DNA from: Cyanophora paradoxa
Taxonomy: Eukaryota > Glaucocystophyceae > Cyanophorales > Cyanophoraceae
Assembly (NCBI GenBank): GCA_004431415.1
Contig: QPMI01000010.1
Span: 520,730 to 584,729, forward strand
Length of the DNA: 64,000 bases
Reading direction: 5' to 3'
The notes under the pieces are model-generated. The model saw nothing but the letters and a program-made list of their open reading frames with translations, was not told the origin of the DNA and made no database searches. Shown here piece after piece: positions 38,687 through 46,935 of the stretch (the first letter of the stretch is position 1; every line of letters begins with the position of its first letter). The position numbers were made by a program, and so were the translations under genes.

Positions 38687-40660
38687 ATGCCTCCGAAGCG
38701 CCGAGGCCGTAAGAAGAAGCCGGAGAGCGAGTCCGAGGGGTCGGCGTACGAGGAAGAGGAGGAGAAGCCAGAGTCGGAATCAGAGGAAGAGGTAGAAGAG
38801 GAAGAGGCCGAGGATGAGCCAAAGCCAAAGGGGAAGCGGGGGAAGAAGATGAAGGAAAAGAAATACAACGAGCTCGATATGCCCATAGTCGAAATTCCAA
38901 AGCGGGCCGTGCTGGTCGAGGGCGAAAACGGGCAGATCATCGAAATGCAGAAGGGCATCCCGGATGTAGTTAAAATTCTCGAGGATCCGATCACGCGCGT
39001 ACAGGTACCGGAAACCACTGCGCTCGACGCCTACTACGAAGATGCAACGTTCTGGAGCATCCACAGCAAGCAGTTCTACGACGCGCTGCCCGAGGAGCGG
39101 CTGCGGGCCATCCCGCGCGCCTTCCAGAGCGCCCAAAAATCGCCGCCCGTCTGCTACCGCTGCCTGCGCCTCATGTACGAAATCCCGAGCATACCCCGCA
39201 AAAAGGGTACCGCGGAGGCCGTCGCGGAGGCGACCGCGAAGAAGGAGGCCGCGTACGCCGATTACGCGAAAAAGGTCGACAAGGCAAACGAGTGGGCGAA
39301 GGCGCAAAGGCCAAAGAACAAGTACCCCCCGATCAAAGACAAGAAGCCCGCGCAGCTGCCCCCGGTGTACCCAAAGAACTCGTGGCTCTGCATGCAGTGC
39401 TACCGATTCCTGGACGATCGCGGCCTCCTCGCGAATTTGGGCCTGCAGCGGCGCAAGAGGGGCGACACCACGGCCGTGTCGGCACAGGCGCAGAATCAGA
39501 TGGCGCAGACGGTGCTGGGCGGCCCGAAGCCGAAGGCCTCGAAATCCGCCAAGGATATGGCCGCCGCCTTCGGCCAGTCGACCATCGCGCCGGGTTCGGG
39601 CCAGGAGAAAATTAGGAAGCAGGATATCGCCGCGCCCGACATGAGCAGGATCGACGAGATCCTAAGGAAATCGACCGAGGTGAGGGAGAACATAGAAAAG
39701 ACGAAAACGGGGCTGCAGGCCGCGAGGGCCAACGGGCTGGAGGCGCTCGAAAAGGTCATCACCGAAATCAACGAGACGGGCCGCTCGGTTTTCATCCTCA
39801 ACAAAAAGAACGCCGACGGCAGCACGCGCTACGATATTCGTCAGGCGCGCCAGTCGCGGTACTGGGTGCTCTTCAACACGCACAAGAGGCTGGGCGCCGC
39901 GAGAGAATTCGAGGTGGAGGCCTTCCGCGGCAGCCTGGCCCAGGTGCTCTCGGACGCCGAATTCTACAAGTTCATTCGATTTAACTTAAAGGAAGAGGAC
40001 GGCAAGTACAAGGACGATACCTTTGCAAACGCCATCATCGGCATTCGCGTGCAGGGGGGCGTGGAAGTGGGGCCGACGGACGGCTGCCTGCACGCGCACG
40101 TGCTCGTCACGATCGACCACATATCGAACCTGCAGGTGCTCTGGGCAAAGTACGATTGGGTCGTGGTACTCAAGGAAAAGGAGCCGGGTACGACAACCGT
40201 CTACGAGAGGCTGGGCGAAATTCTGGCCGGCAAATTCGCGGAGGCCGGAAGGAGGCTGGTGGAGCAGCTGCAGCAAGAGGCGGGGCAGGACGCGGAGAGA
40301 ATCCTGCAGAACGCGGAGCTCATCGACGACCTGAACCGAGGGAGAATCGGCATGGGAAAAGACCCGCCCACCATCCTCGCCGAGCTGATTCCGGAGGAAA
40401 ATTACGGCGGGCGGCTGCAGGAGTACCTCACGAAGACGCTGCCCGAGACGCAGCGGCGCGACCTGCTGAAGCAGTGGTCGCACGCGCGCAACCAGAATAA
40501 CACCGACAACAACACGGACGGCTACCTCTTCTCCATCTTCCAGACGGAGTCCGCCCCCTCGGACGATCCGCGCTTCGCGCCGCAGGCTGCCGAGATCGGA
40601 GGGCTGGGCCGCGGGCGCGGAAAGGGCAAGGGGCGCGGAAGGGGCAGGGGCCGCGGTTAA
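38687..40660 (+). CDS. HUH endonuclease paralogue with zinc ribbon, copy 2
   Basis: 657 residues, ATG 38687, preceded by AATTTTTTTCTT. Layout: an acidic/basic disordered N-terminus (1-75); a split zinc ribbon C156-YR-C159 and C235-MQ-C238; a helical linker; and the HUH core with YWVLFNTHKRL (motif 1), DGCLHAHVLVTI (H469, H471) and EYLTKT (Y580, K583). The C-terminus is a basic Gly/Arg/Lys tail (RGRGKGKGRGRGRG) likely to bind nucleic acid. It shares the order and spacing style of copy 1 and is probably an old duplication. It could be the relaxase partner or a divergent regulatory copy. Confidence 0.8.
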   Translation: MPPKRRGRKKKPESESEGSAYEEEEEKPESESEEEVEEEEAEDEPKPKGKRGKKMKEKKYNELDMPIVEIPKRAVLVEGENGQIIEMQKGIPDVVKILEDPITRVQVPETTALDAYYEDATFWSIHSKQFYDALPEERLRAIPRAFQSAQKSPPVCYRCLRLMYEIPSIPRKKGTAEAVAEATAKKEAAYADYAKKVDKANEWAKAQRPKNKYPPIKDKKPAQLPPVYPKNSWLCMQCYRFLDDRGLLANLGLQRRKRGDTTAVSAQAQNQMAQTVLGGPKPKASKSAKDMAAAFGQSTIAPGSGQEKIRKQDIAAPDMSRIDEILRKSTEVRENIEKTKTGLQAARANGLEALEKVITEINETGRSVFILNKKNADGSTRYDIRQARQSRYWVLFNTHKRLGAAREFEVEAFRGSLAQVLSDAEFYKFIRFNLKEEDGKYKDDTFANAIIGIRVQGGVEVGPTDGCLHAHVLVTIDHISNLQVLWAKYDWVVVLKEKEPGTTTVYERLGEILAGKFAEAGRRLVEQLQQEAGQDAERILQNAELIDDLNRGRIGMGKDPPTILAELIPEENYGGRLQEYLTKTLPETQRRDLLKQWSHARNQNNTDNNTDGYLFSIFQTESAPSDDPRFAPQAAEIGGLGRGRGKGKGRGRGRGRG

Positions 40661-40681
40661 TTAATCTGACGCGCCCGCAAG

Positions 40682-41056
40682 ATGTTCCAGGGGGAATGCA
40701 CCCACTCGGACGTCATCACCGTCGTATGCGGCGCGCTCTTCCTGATTTCCGAGCTGCTGGGCGGCACGGAGCGAGTGCGCCCCAACACCGTGCTGGGCGC
40801 CCTGAAGGCGGCGGCCCTTAGGGTCGTGCGCCGCGGGCAGCCCGAGCCCGAGCCCCCGCCCGAGCAGAGGCGCGAGAGCATACAGAACATAGGCCCGCAC
40901 CACGTGGACATTCAGATGACGCAGACCGGTACGCGTTTTTTTCTAGAGAACATGGGAAATGGAGACTCCCGCGACACCAGCCCCCAGCGCCGAGGATCAA
41001 TCGTCCAGCAACACCAGCACCAGCAGCAGCACCACGGCCTACCCTTGGCTTCTTAG
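40682..41056 (+). CDS. viral protein with N-terminal membrane segment
   Basis: 124 residues, ATG 40682. A hydrophobic stretch near the start (VITVVCGALFLISELLGG) is followed by a charged Pro-rich region and a Gln/His-rich tail. The last 33 codons overlap the start of the next gene in a different frame, and the tail (QQHQHQQQHHG) looks like out-of-frame reading. The real end may be earlier, so this gene may be truncated by a frameshift near 40930. Confidence 0.45.
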   Translation: MFQGECTHSDVITVVCGALFLISELLGGTERVRPNTVLGALKAAALRVVRRGQPEPEPPPEQRRESIQNIGPHHVDIQMTQTGTRFFLENMGNGDSRDTSPQRRGSIVQQHQHQQQHHGLPLAS

Positions 41057-41315
41057 GACTTACGCGCGAAAGAAGCAGCAGCAGCCGAAGGCACCGGCGG
41101 AAATGGCGGCTGACCTGGATCGGTGCACCCGCCGCGCCATCGCGAGCTACGCCAAGCGGGTCGAGCAGTACCACCCCCAGATGGCAGAGGACGCCAGGGC
41201 GTACGCGAAAAACCCCGCCGCGAGCCCGCCCGTGATGGCCGCCGTCATCGACCGGCTGCAGTGGGCGCTGCACGAGGAGGGAGAGCGCGTCAGGAATTTC
41301 TTCATGCCCAAGTAA
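40959..41315 (+). CDS. small viral protein of unknown function
   Basis: 118 residues, ATG 40959. A Ser/Thr-rich N-terminus (SSSNTSTSSSTT) is followed by a helical basic domain (LDRCTRRAIASYAKRVEQY, VMAAVIDRLQWALHEEGERV). Soluble. It overlaps the end of the preceding ORF by 98 bp. TTTTTTTCTAGA lies about 20 nt before the start, matching the viral element. No family recognised. Confidence 0.55.
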   Translation: METPATPAPSAEDQSSSNTSTSSSTTAYPWLLRTYARKKQQQPKAPAEMAADLDRCTRRAIASYAKRVEQYHPQMAEDARAYAKNPAASPPVMAAVIDRLQWALHEEGERVRNFFMPK

Positions 41316-41343
41316 ATTTCTGAAAGGGGCCTTAAACCCGAGA

Positions 41344-41532
41344 ATGATGTCCCTGCCGAGCCTCGACAACATCCTCAGCGATTCGCGCTACCTGGGCAGC
41401 CTGCTGACCCTCGGCGCCGTTGCGTACATGTCGCCCGCGCGCTACTACCTGCTGCGGATCCTCCTCGCGCAATTCGCGGGCTACTACTTCGTGGGGCCCA
41501 CCCTCCTGAACATGGGACCGAAGCGGGCTTAA
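41344..41532 (+). CDS. 62-residue viral membrane protein
   Basis: ATG 41344 (a second ATG follows directly). Two hydrophobic helices, GSLLTLGAVAYM and YYLLRILLAQFAGYYFVG, suggest a small two-span membrane protein with a basic C-terminus. AATTTCTGA precedes it. Tightly packed: 28 bp after the previous stop and 19 bp before the next start. Likely a virion membrane component. Confidence 0.6.
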   Translation: MMSLPSLDNILSDSRYLGSLLTLGAVAYMSPARYYLLRILLAQFAGYYFVGPTLLNMGPKRA

Positions 41533-41551
41533 TTTCTCAGCCCCCCCTTAA

Positions 41552-42001
41552 ATGTCCTGCGTTAACCTCTACGTCCAGTCGAACGGAGAAACGCAGGATT
41601 CCGAGGGCTTCTGGCGCCTCAAGCTGAACCAGATCCCCTCCGACATCGACACGCTGCAGATCAAGGGAGTCTACCTGGAGCTGGACACGACCGCGATTCC
41701 GGACCCCACCGCCGCGAAAACCGCAAACGTGCTGCTGATGGACGCGCCCGACTTGAACGTCACGACCATCTCGAACGTGAACGCGTGCATCAACAAGGTC
41801 GTGATCCCGACGTGGGGCCACGACGGCCTGGAAAACACCATCCTTTACTGGTTCGAGGTGCCCATGGCCGTGCGCCCGAATTACGTCGCGTACGACAAAT
41901 TCCAGGAGCTGCGCGTGCGCTTCACCGACATCACGGGCGCCACGAAGAAGAACAACGCCTTCATCGTCAAGAACTTCGGCCTCTGGGCCTATGCTAAATA
42001 G
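41552..42001 (+). CDS. candidate penton/minor capsid protein (single jelly roll)
   Basis: 149 residues, ATG 41552, preceded by AATTTCTCA. Entirely soluble and beta-rich by composition, with alternating strands such as VNLYVQSNGE, TLQIKGVYLELDT, TILYWFEVPMAV, LRVRFTDITG and FIVKNFGLWAYAK. Size and strand content suit a single jelly-roll vertex protein, which viruses with double jelly-roll MCPs need. This is inference from composition and context, with no diagnostic motif. A tail or adhesion domain is the alternative. Confidence 0.4.
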   Translation: MSCVNLYVQSNGETQDSEGFWRLKLNQIPSDIDTLQIKGVYLELDTTAIPDPTAAKTANVLLMDAPDLNVTTISNVNACINKVVIPTWGHDGLENTILYWFEVPMAVRPNYVAYDKFQELRVRFTDITGATKKNNAFIVKNFGLWAYAK

Positions 42002-42021
42002 ATTTTCGCAGGCCCCCTTAA

Positions 42022-42498
42022 ATGCGCCTGATCATATTTCCGCGGAAGGGCTCGGGCGTCAAGACGCGCACCTTTACGGGCGTGCCTGGCTACCCCTCGC
42101 CCCTTGCTTACAGAGTCGATCTTGTAACCGCCTCTGGTCCAATTAAATACGGGCTGCTGCACAGCCTCAGTCACATCCGTCTCGGTGAGAGCGCATGGCA
42201 GGACTTGGCCTTAATCGTAGAATTCGAGTACAGGGGGGTAGACACGCTAACGGGCGATCACTTTTACAGGGTACGGGTAGCAAGGGAGGGGTACTCGCTG
42301 CCGAACGGCACGGGCGGGGAATACTGGGAGCCGAAAATACGCGACGCCTCCGAGGCCTACCGCTGGCTGCGCGACGAGCAGATAGTTATCAGGCCCGATT
42401 ACCCCTACGCCGACGTTTTCTGGCAGGTGCCCGTGGGCCGCTGGACAACGGGCGAGGTGAGCGGCAAGCTGAAGTGGACGTGGGACGCGGAGCATTAG
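42022..42498 (+). CDS. viral protein of unknown function
   Basis: 158 residues, ATG 42022, with GATTTTCG upstream. Mixed alpha/beta composition and many aromatic residues (YWEPKIRDASEAYRWLRDEQ; YADVFWQVPVGRW). No membrane segment and no Cys pairs. Lies between the candidate penton gene and the large coiled-coil gene, in the same direction. Possibly structural. Confidence 0.6.
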   Translation: MRLIIFPRKGSGVKTRTFTGVPGYPSPLAYRVDLVTASGPIKYGLLHSLSHIRLGESAWQDLALIVEFEYRGVDTLTGDHFYRVRVAREGYSLPNGTGGEYWEPKIRDASEAYRWLRDEQIVIRPDYPYADVFWQVPVGRWTTGEVSGKLKWTWDAEH

Positions 42499-42523
42499 TT
42501 AATTTTTCTCTCTCGCGGATAAA

Positions 42524-45280
42524 ATGTCGATGCTCGACGACCCCTGGCGCATGGCCATCCCGAATCCGGACGAGGTGCTGAACGGCGCCTTCGCGATAGA
42601 CGGGAGCCTGAGCGTGAGGGGAATTTACGCGGACGAGATAAGGCTGCGCAAGGGCGCGACCTACAGCGATTTCCTGACGTCCGTCGGTACCTTGGACGAT
42701 TACGGTGACCTCACCGCAATTATCAAGGGGCTCTGGGGCGTGACGACCGAGACGGGCGTGGACTGGAACATTATCAAGAGGGCGGCCGACGTGAAAATCG
42801 CAAACTCGGTCACCGCAAAGGATGCCACCCTGAACCTCGTGAAACTGACTCTAAAGGGCGCAGAGGGAGACGTGAGGCCCGGGTACAACGCACTCGAGCG
42901 CATCGCGGGCCCCCTGCGCCACATCTACTGGAGCCGCCAGGCGCTGCCGAGCATGGAGCCCGAGCAGTACAGGCGCGACAGGGAGGAGTTTTTCGCGTGG
43001 TTCGACCACTTCAAGGTGAACATCCGCGCCCTGAGCGCCGACAGGACGGGCGAGACGCCGGAGACGACGGGCGGGGGCCGCATCCCAACGGCACCCGACG
43101 TGCTCCCCGATCGCTCGGACTGGGCGAAGACGCAGAACTGGGCGCTGAAGGACCACTTCCACGACGAGAGGTACGCCCTCGTCAAGCACCCGCATGTGAA
43201 GGCCGACATCACGGACTGGGCGCACCGCCACCTGTACGACGACATCATCGGCGGGCCCAAGGTGCCGGGTGCGATTCCTGGTGGGGGTACGGGCGGCGGA
43301 AGCACCGGGGGTGGGGGTACAGGCACCGGGGGCGGGGGTACAGGCACCGGGGGCGGGGGTACAGGCACGGGGGGCGGAGGGGGCACGGGCGGCACGCCAG
43401 TGGGCGGGGGTGGAGGCAGCAGCAGCTCGGGTGGCGGCGGATCGGGCGGGGACGGCATGGATAAGGTAGCAGGCCTTGCCACTTCAACGGCCATCTTCGG
43501 GGGCGCCCTCATCGTAGGCGGCATCAAATACTACAAGGATCGGAAGGGGTTCGTGAGGCAAATCGACGAGCTGAACGCGAGACCCCCCATTAAATTCGAT
43601 TCCGAGGACGCGCAGCGCGAGTACTACAAACTCGAGAACGAAAAGAAGCAATGGAGCGAGCTGAAAGACAAGGAAATGACAGAGGTCGCGGAGAAGAAGG
43701 CGGAAGCGAACAAGCTGATGACAGACGCGCAAAGGCAGGAAGAGAGCGCCCTCACCGCGCTAAGGTCGGCAGAGCGCCAGGTCGCGGAAGAGCGCACGAA
43801 AATGATACTCGAAGCCGAGGAGGAGCTGAAGAGGATAAACGAGCAAAGGGAAGCCGCCAAGGCGAAAAAGCTCCAGGAAATTGAGGCGCTTACCGCGGGC
43901 ACAGAGCTGCTCGAGGCGCAGAGGAAAGAGATCGAGGATAGGAAGAAGAAATTGGAAAAGGAGGCAGAGGCAAGGAGGCAGCTGCTGGAAGAGGAAGAGG
44001 AAACGAGGAGAAAGGCAGGAGAGCTGCAAACGGGCGTGGTGCAGGAGGCGAACAGGCTCCGGGAGGAGATCAAAAATTTAAAGGAGGCGGCCGAGCGAGC
44101 AGACGAGCAGTCGAAAAAATTCAAGGCCAACGCGGACGAGCTGGCACAGAGGCTGCTCAAGTACGCGGCCACCGCAGAGGCACGCTCGCCCATGGGGACG
44201 GCCGAGACGCAGACGACGCCGAGGCCCGATCCAAGGCCGGCCGCCGAGAGGCTGCCCTTTGCGCGTCTGGGTAGGAGCGACCAGGTGGAAGAGCTCATCG
44301 GCCTCACGATCGAGGACCAGAGGGCCCTCTTCGATGCGTTAGAGCAGCGGCGCAGGGCAGACGAAGAGGCAGCCGCCAAGACAGAAGAGGAACGACTGAA
44401 GGCAATGCAAACTGCATCAGACGAGGAATTTGCACGGCTGGAGGAGCCAAAGGTTGCGGGGCGGAAGAGGGCCCTCGAGGCCTTCAAGAACGCCACCCTC
44501 GATGCTATGGGGGCAAAGATGCGAGAGCTGAAGAGGAACGAATCACGCAACGGCGAGAAAATACGAGCTCTCGGGGATGACATTCATGAATTCACATATG
44601 TGATGAACCAGCTGACAGGAAGGGGCCAGAAAGACGCCGAAGAACTGAGGAGAAAGATGGCCGATGAGAAGTGGAAAAACTTTGAGCGCAAGGCAGTTCA
44701 GAGGCCCATCAGCGATGCCATCTGGATAGCATACGGCGACGCGGAGGAGATGCACCGCGAACTGCGGACGGAAGCGAGCCTGTGGCGGGGGGCCCTCGAA
44801 TCGTCAATGTACGGGATGTACAAGCGGGAGTTTCTGGCAGAGCTGCGAGCCAATCCGAAAACGGTGAGCATCGGCGCACAGAGCGCGTACGTCGGCATGG
44901 TCAATTACGTGGAGAAGCTGAGCAAGTTTTGGGAAAAGCGAAGAGCCGTCATTCCAGCGGAGGGGCTTGCACAGTACGACGCCATGGTGCGCGATCTGGA
45001 GGCCTTTAAACGTGAGCATCCACCCGCCAAATACAAGCTTTACATAGATACAACGGCGTTCATAGGCGAACTAAGGAAGAGAGGAGACGAGGCCAAGAGT
45101 CAGATCGAGGAGCGCTACAGAAAGGCCCAAGCGGACAAGGAGTACGCAAACAGGGTGATTGAAGAGCGGAAGCAGCAGGCGAAGGAGAACGCGGCGAGAC
45201 GCAACGCCGAGATAGAAGAGCAGAGGAGGAAGATCGCAGAGCGCAAGGCGCAGAGGAGGAGGCGAGAAAAACAAAGGTAG
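42524..45280 (+). CDS. large coiled-coil viral protein with Gly-rich linker
   Basis: 918 residues, ATG 42524, preceded by AATTTTTCTC. Order: a globular domain (1-240); a low-complexity (GGGGT)n linker at residues about 245-305 made of a near-perfect DNA repeat (43265-43385); a hydrophobic segment (STAIFGGALIVGGIKYY, about 315-335); a long coiled coil (about 350-560, Lys/Glu/Ala-rich); an acidic helical domain; and a second coiled coil to the C-terminus. It looks like a virion fibre, spanning or membrane-anchored structural protein. The next frame continues the coiled-coil sense across the stop, so the original product may have been longer. Confidence 0.65.
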   Translation: MSMLDDPWRMAIPNPDEVLNGAFAIDGSLSVRGIYADEIRLRKGATYSDFLTSVGTLDDYGDLTAIIKGLWGVTTETGVDWNIIKRAADVKIANSVTAKDATLNLVKLTLKGAEGDVRPGYNALERIAGPLRHIYWSRQALPSMEPEQYRRDREEFFAWFDHFKVNIRALSADRTGETPETTGGGRIPTAPDVLPDRSDWAKTQNWALKDHFHDERYALVKHPHVKADITDWAHRHLYDDIIGGPKVPGAIPGGGTGGGSTGGGGTGTGGGGTGTGGGGTGTGGGGGTGGTPVGGGGGSSSSGGGGSGGDGMDKVAGLATSTAIFGGALIVGGIKYYKDRKGFVRQIDELNARPPIKFDSEDAQREYYKLENEKKQWSELKDKEMTEVAEKKAEANKLMTDAQRQEESALTALRSAERQVAEERTKMILEAEEELKRINEQREAAKAKKLQEIEALTAGTELLEAQRKEIEDRKKKLEKEAEARRQLLEEEEETRRKAGELQTGVVQEANRLREEIKNLKEAAERADEQSKKFKANADELAQRLLKYAATAEARSPMGTAETQTTPRPDPRPAAERLPFARLGRSDQVEELIGLTIEDQRALFDALEQRRRADEEAAAKTEEERLKAMQTASDEEFARLEEPKVAGRKRALEAFKNATLDAMGAKMRELKRNESRNGEKIRALGDDIHEFTYVMNQLTGRGQKDAEELRRKMADEKWKNFERKAVQRPISDAIWIAYGDAEEMHRELRTEASLWRGALESSMYGMYKREFLAELRANPKTVSIGAQSAYVGMVNYVEKLSKFWEKRRAVIPAEGLAQYDAMVRDLEAFKREHPPAKYKLYIDTTAFIGELRKRGDEAKSQIEERYRKAQADKEYANRVIEERKQQAKENAARRNAEIEEQRRKIAERKAQRRRREKQR

Positions 45281-45297
45281 AAACAGAGTACCAAGCC

Positions 45298-46767
45298 TTG
45301 AAGCGGGAGGCCAATCAAATATTAAAACGAAGGGGAAGGGCGTACGCCGATGAGGGCGCGGGCGTCGGCTTGGCCAGCCCAGACGACATCACACTCGCGG
45401 AGAGGGACGACGTTTCCGTGGAGGAGATGCGCCCGGGCACCGCCCGCCTGCCCTCCGAGGGCGTGTTTCAGACGCTCGACAGGCGCGTGATGGGCGACTC
45501 GGACGTTATTTTGCGCAACGCCCTGATGCCCTACGGCGACTGGAACCGCGCCACCGCCGACGCCCTTGCGGATTTCGACCTCGAGCGATTCACCACCAAA
45601 GAGCAGCGCGACGCCTACCTGGGGCGCCCGAGGGCAAGGCGGCCCGGGGTGGCCAAGGAGGCCCTCAGCGCCGAGACGCTCTTCTCGGCGGCGGGTACGG
45701 CGAACAACGACGGCATGTCTTTCGGGGCAGCCGATTTATTTCAGGGGGCGGGCATCGACTTGGTGGGCGCCGGGCTCGGGGGTACGGGCTCGCGGGCCAT
45801 GCGGCGGGCGGGCGCGGCGGCGGCGGGCCTTGGGCTGGCGACGGCCGGCGGCCTGCTCTCGGCCTACCAGGCGCTCTCGCAGGGCGAGATAGGGGAGGCG
45901 GAGTTCTTCGATACGTTCCGCGATCAGATGATCATGACGGTCGGCTCTTTTGGCCTTCAGACGGGCATGTCGTCCGCCCTAAGCGCCCTCACGAAAATGA
46001 GGATCGGCACGGTGGGCGGACTTGGCCTGTCCATCCTCGCGGGCGCCATCGCGCAGGTGATCGTGGATATTATCAACGGGCGCAGTGCGGAAGAGATCGT
46101 GAAGAACTTCTTCAAGTACCCCGTCGACTGGGCCGCCGATACCATACAGTTCATCGCGCAGCTCTCGCAACAGATCTACGACTGGGGCGTCGAGATGTGG
46201 GGCGACGAGGCGAGCCAGCTGCGCAACCGAATTAATCGGCTGGAGGGCGAGCTGGGCTCCGGATTTTTGGGGATGTACGACCCCTCGGAGGCGCGCGAAA
46301 TGGCCTCGCTCTTGGCCCAGGAGCTGCGGTTAAACGAAATTAAGGAGCCGAAGGAGCTGCAGGCTTTCATTCGCGCATTGGACAACAGCATCAACGATTA
46401 CCGTACCCCCAAAGACCAGAAGACTCTGCTCGAAATTGACAGAGCGACCGTGCTCTTCCTCTCCCAGCTCACCGTTAAAATGCAGGAGGGATTCGGGTCG
46501 ACCTCGCTCGCCCTGAGTCGGCTAATGCGCGATTTGAAGCAGATGGTGAAGGAGGAGACCAAGGGACGGAAGCGCGTCTTAATAGCCGTCTACCAGGAGG
46601 GCCTCAACAGAATCAATCACATCGAGGCATTAAGGCGAGAATTCGGCTCGGCCATCCGTCACTCGGGCGTCTCGTCGAACGGAGGGGCGCAGGTGGCCCG
46701 CCTGGCGGACGCCAACACTGGGAGCCAGAAATTAAGTTTACCATATGGTAAACTTAGGGTGTGGTAA
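45298..46767 (+). CDS. viral protein, possibly the C-terminal part of the preceding coiled-coil gene
   Basis: Open frame to 46765-46767 with no ATG near its start. The frame is open from upstream of the previous stop (EARKTKVETEYQALKREANQ) and only later has ATG codons (45427 onward). A Gly/Ala-rich hydrophobic middle (GLGLATAGGLLSAYQALSQG; GLGLSILAGAIAQVIVDIING) is followed by amphipathic helices. A one-base indel at about 45250-45270 would fuse it to the 918-residue gene. The last 10 codons lie within a 24-bp palindrome, so the C-terminus may be disturbed. Confidence 0.55.
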   Translation: MKREANQILKRRGRAYADEGAGVGLASPDDITLAERDDVSVEEMRPGTARLPSEGVFQTLDRRVMGDSDVILRNALMPYGDWNRATADALADFDLERFTTKEQRDAYLGRPRARRPGVAKEALSAETLFSAAGTANNDGMSFGAADLFQGAGIDLVGAGLGGTGSRAMRRAGAAAAGLGLATAGGLLSAYQALSQGEIGEAEFFDTFRDQMIMTVGSFGLQTGMSSALSALTKMRIGTVGGLGLSILAGAIAQVIVDIINGRSAEEIVKNFFKYPVDWAADTIQFIAQLSQQIYDWGVEMWGDEASQLRNRINRLEGELGSGFLGMYDPSEAREMASLLAQELRLNEIKEPKELQAFIRALDNSINDYRTPKDQKTLLEIDRATVLFLSQLTVKMQEGFGSTSLALSRLMRDLKQMVKEETKGRKRVLIAVYQEGLNRINHIEALRREFGSAIRHSGVSSNGGAQVARLADANTGSQKLSLPYGKLRVW

Positions 46768-46935
46768 AGTTGTGCTGTTTGCGTTACACCACTGTAAAGT
46801 CACCAGGGTAAAGTCGCCGGGGTAAAGTCAGGGTGGTAAAGTTGTGAAAAGCGGGGTAAAGACGTCGATGTAAACTCGCCGAGGTAAAGTTGGCGAGGTA
46901 AAGACGTCGGGGTAAACTCGCCGAGGTAATGTTGG
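46733..46935 (+). repeat. 24-bp palindrome and GGTAAAGT iteron array, candidate origin
   Basis: A perfect palindrome (TAAGTTTACCAT plus its complement) occupies 46733-46756. It is followed by about eleven further copies of GGTAAAGT/GTAAACT, many spaced near 14 bp (for example CACCAGGGTAAAGT, CGCCGGGGTAAAGT). The palindrome arms contain the same GGTAAA core in inverted orientation. Direct iterons beside an inverted copy is the usual layout of Rep-bound origins. Two HUH nucleases are encoded 6-9 kb away. Confidence 0.75.
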
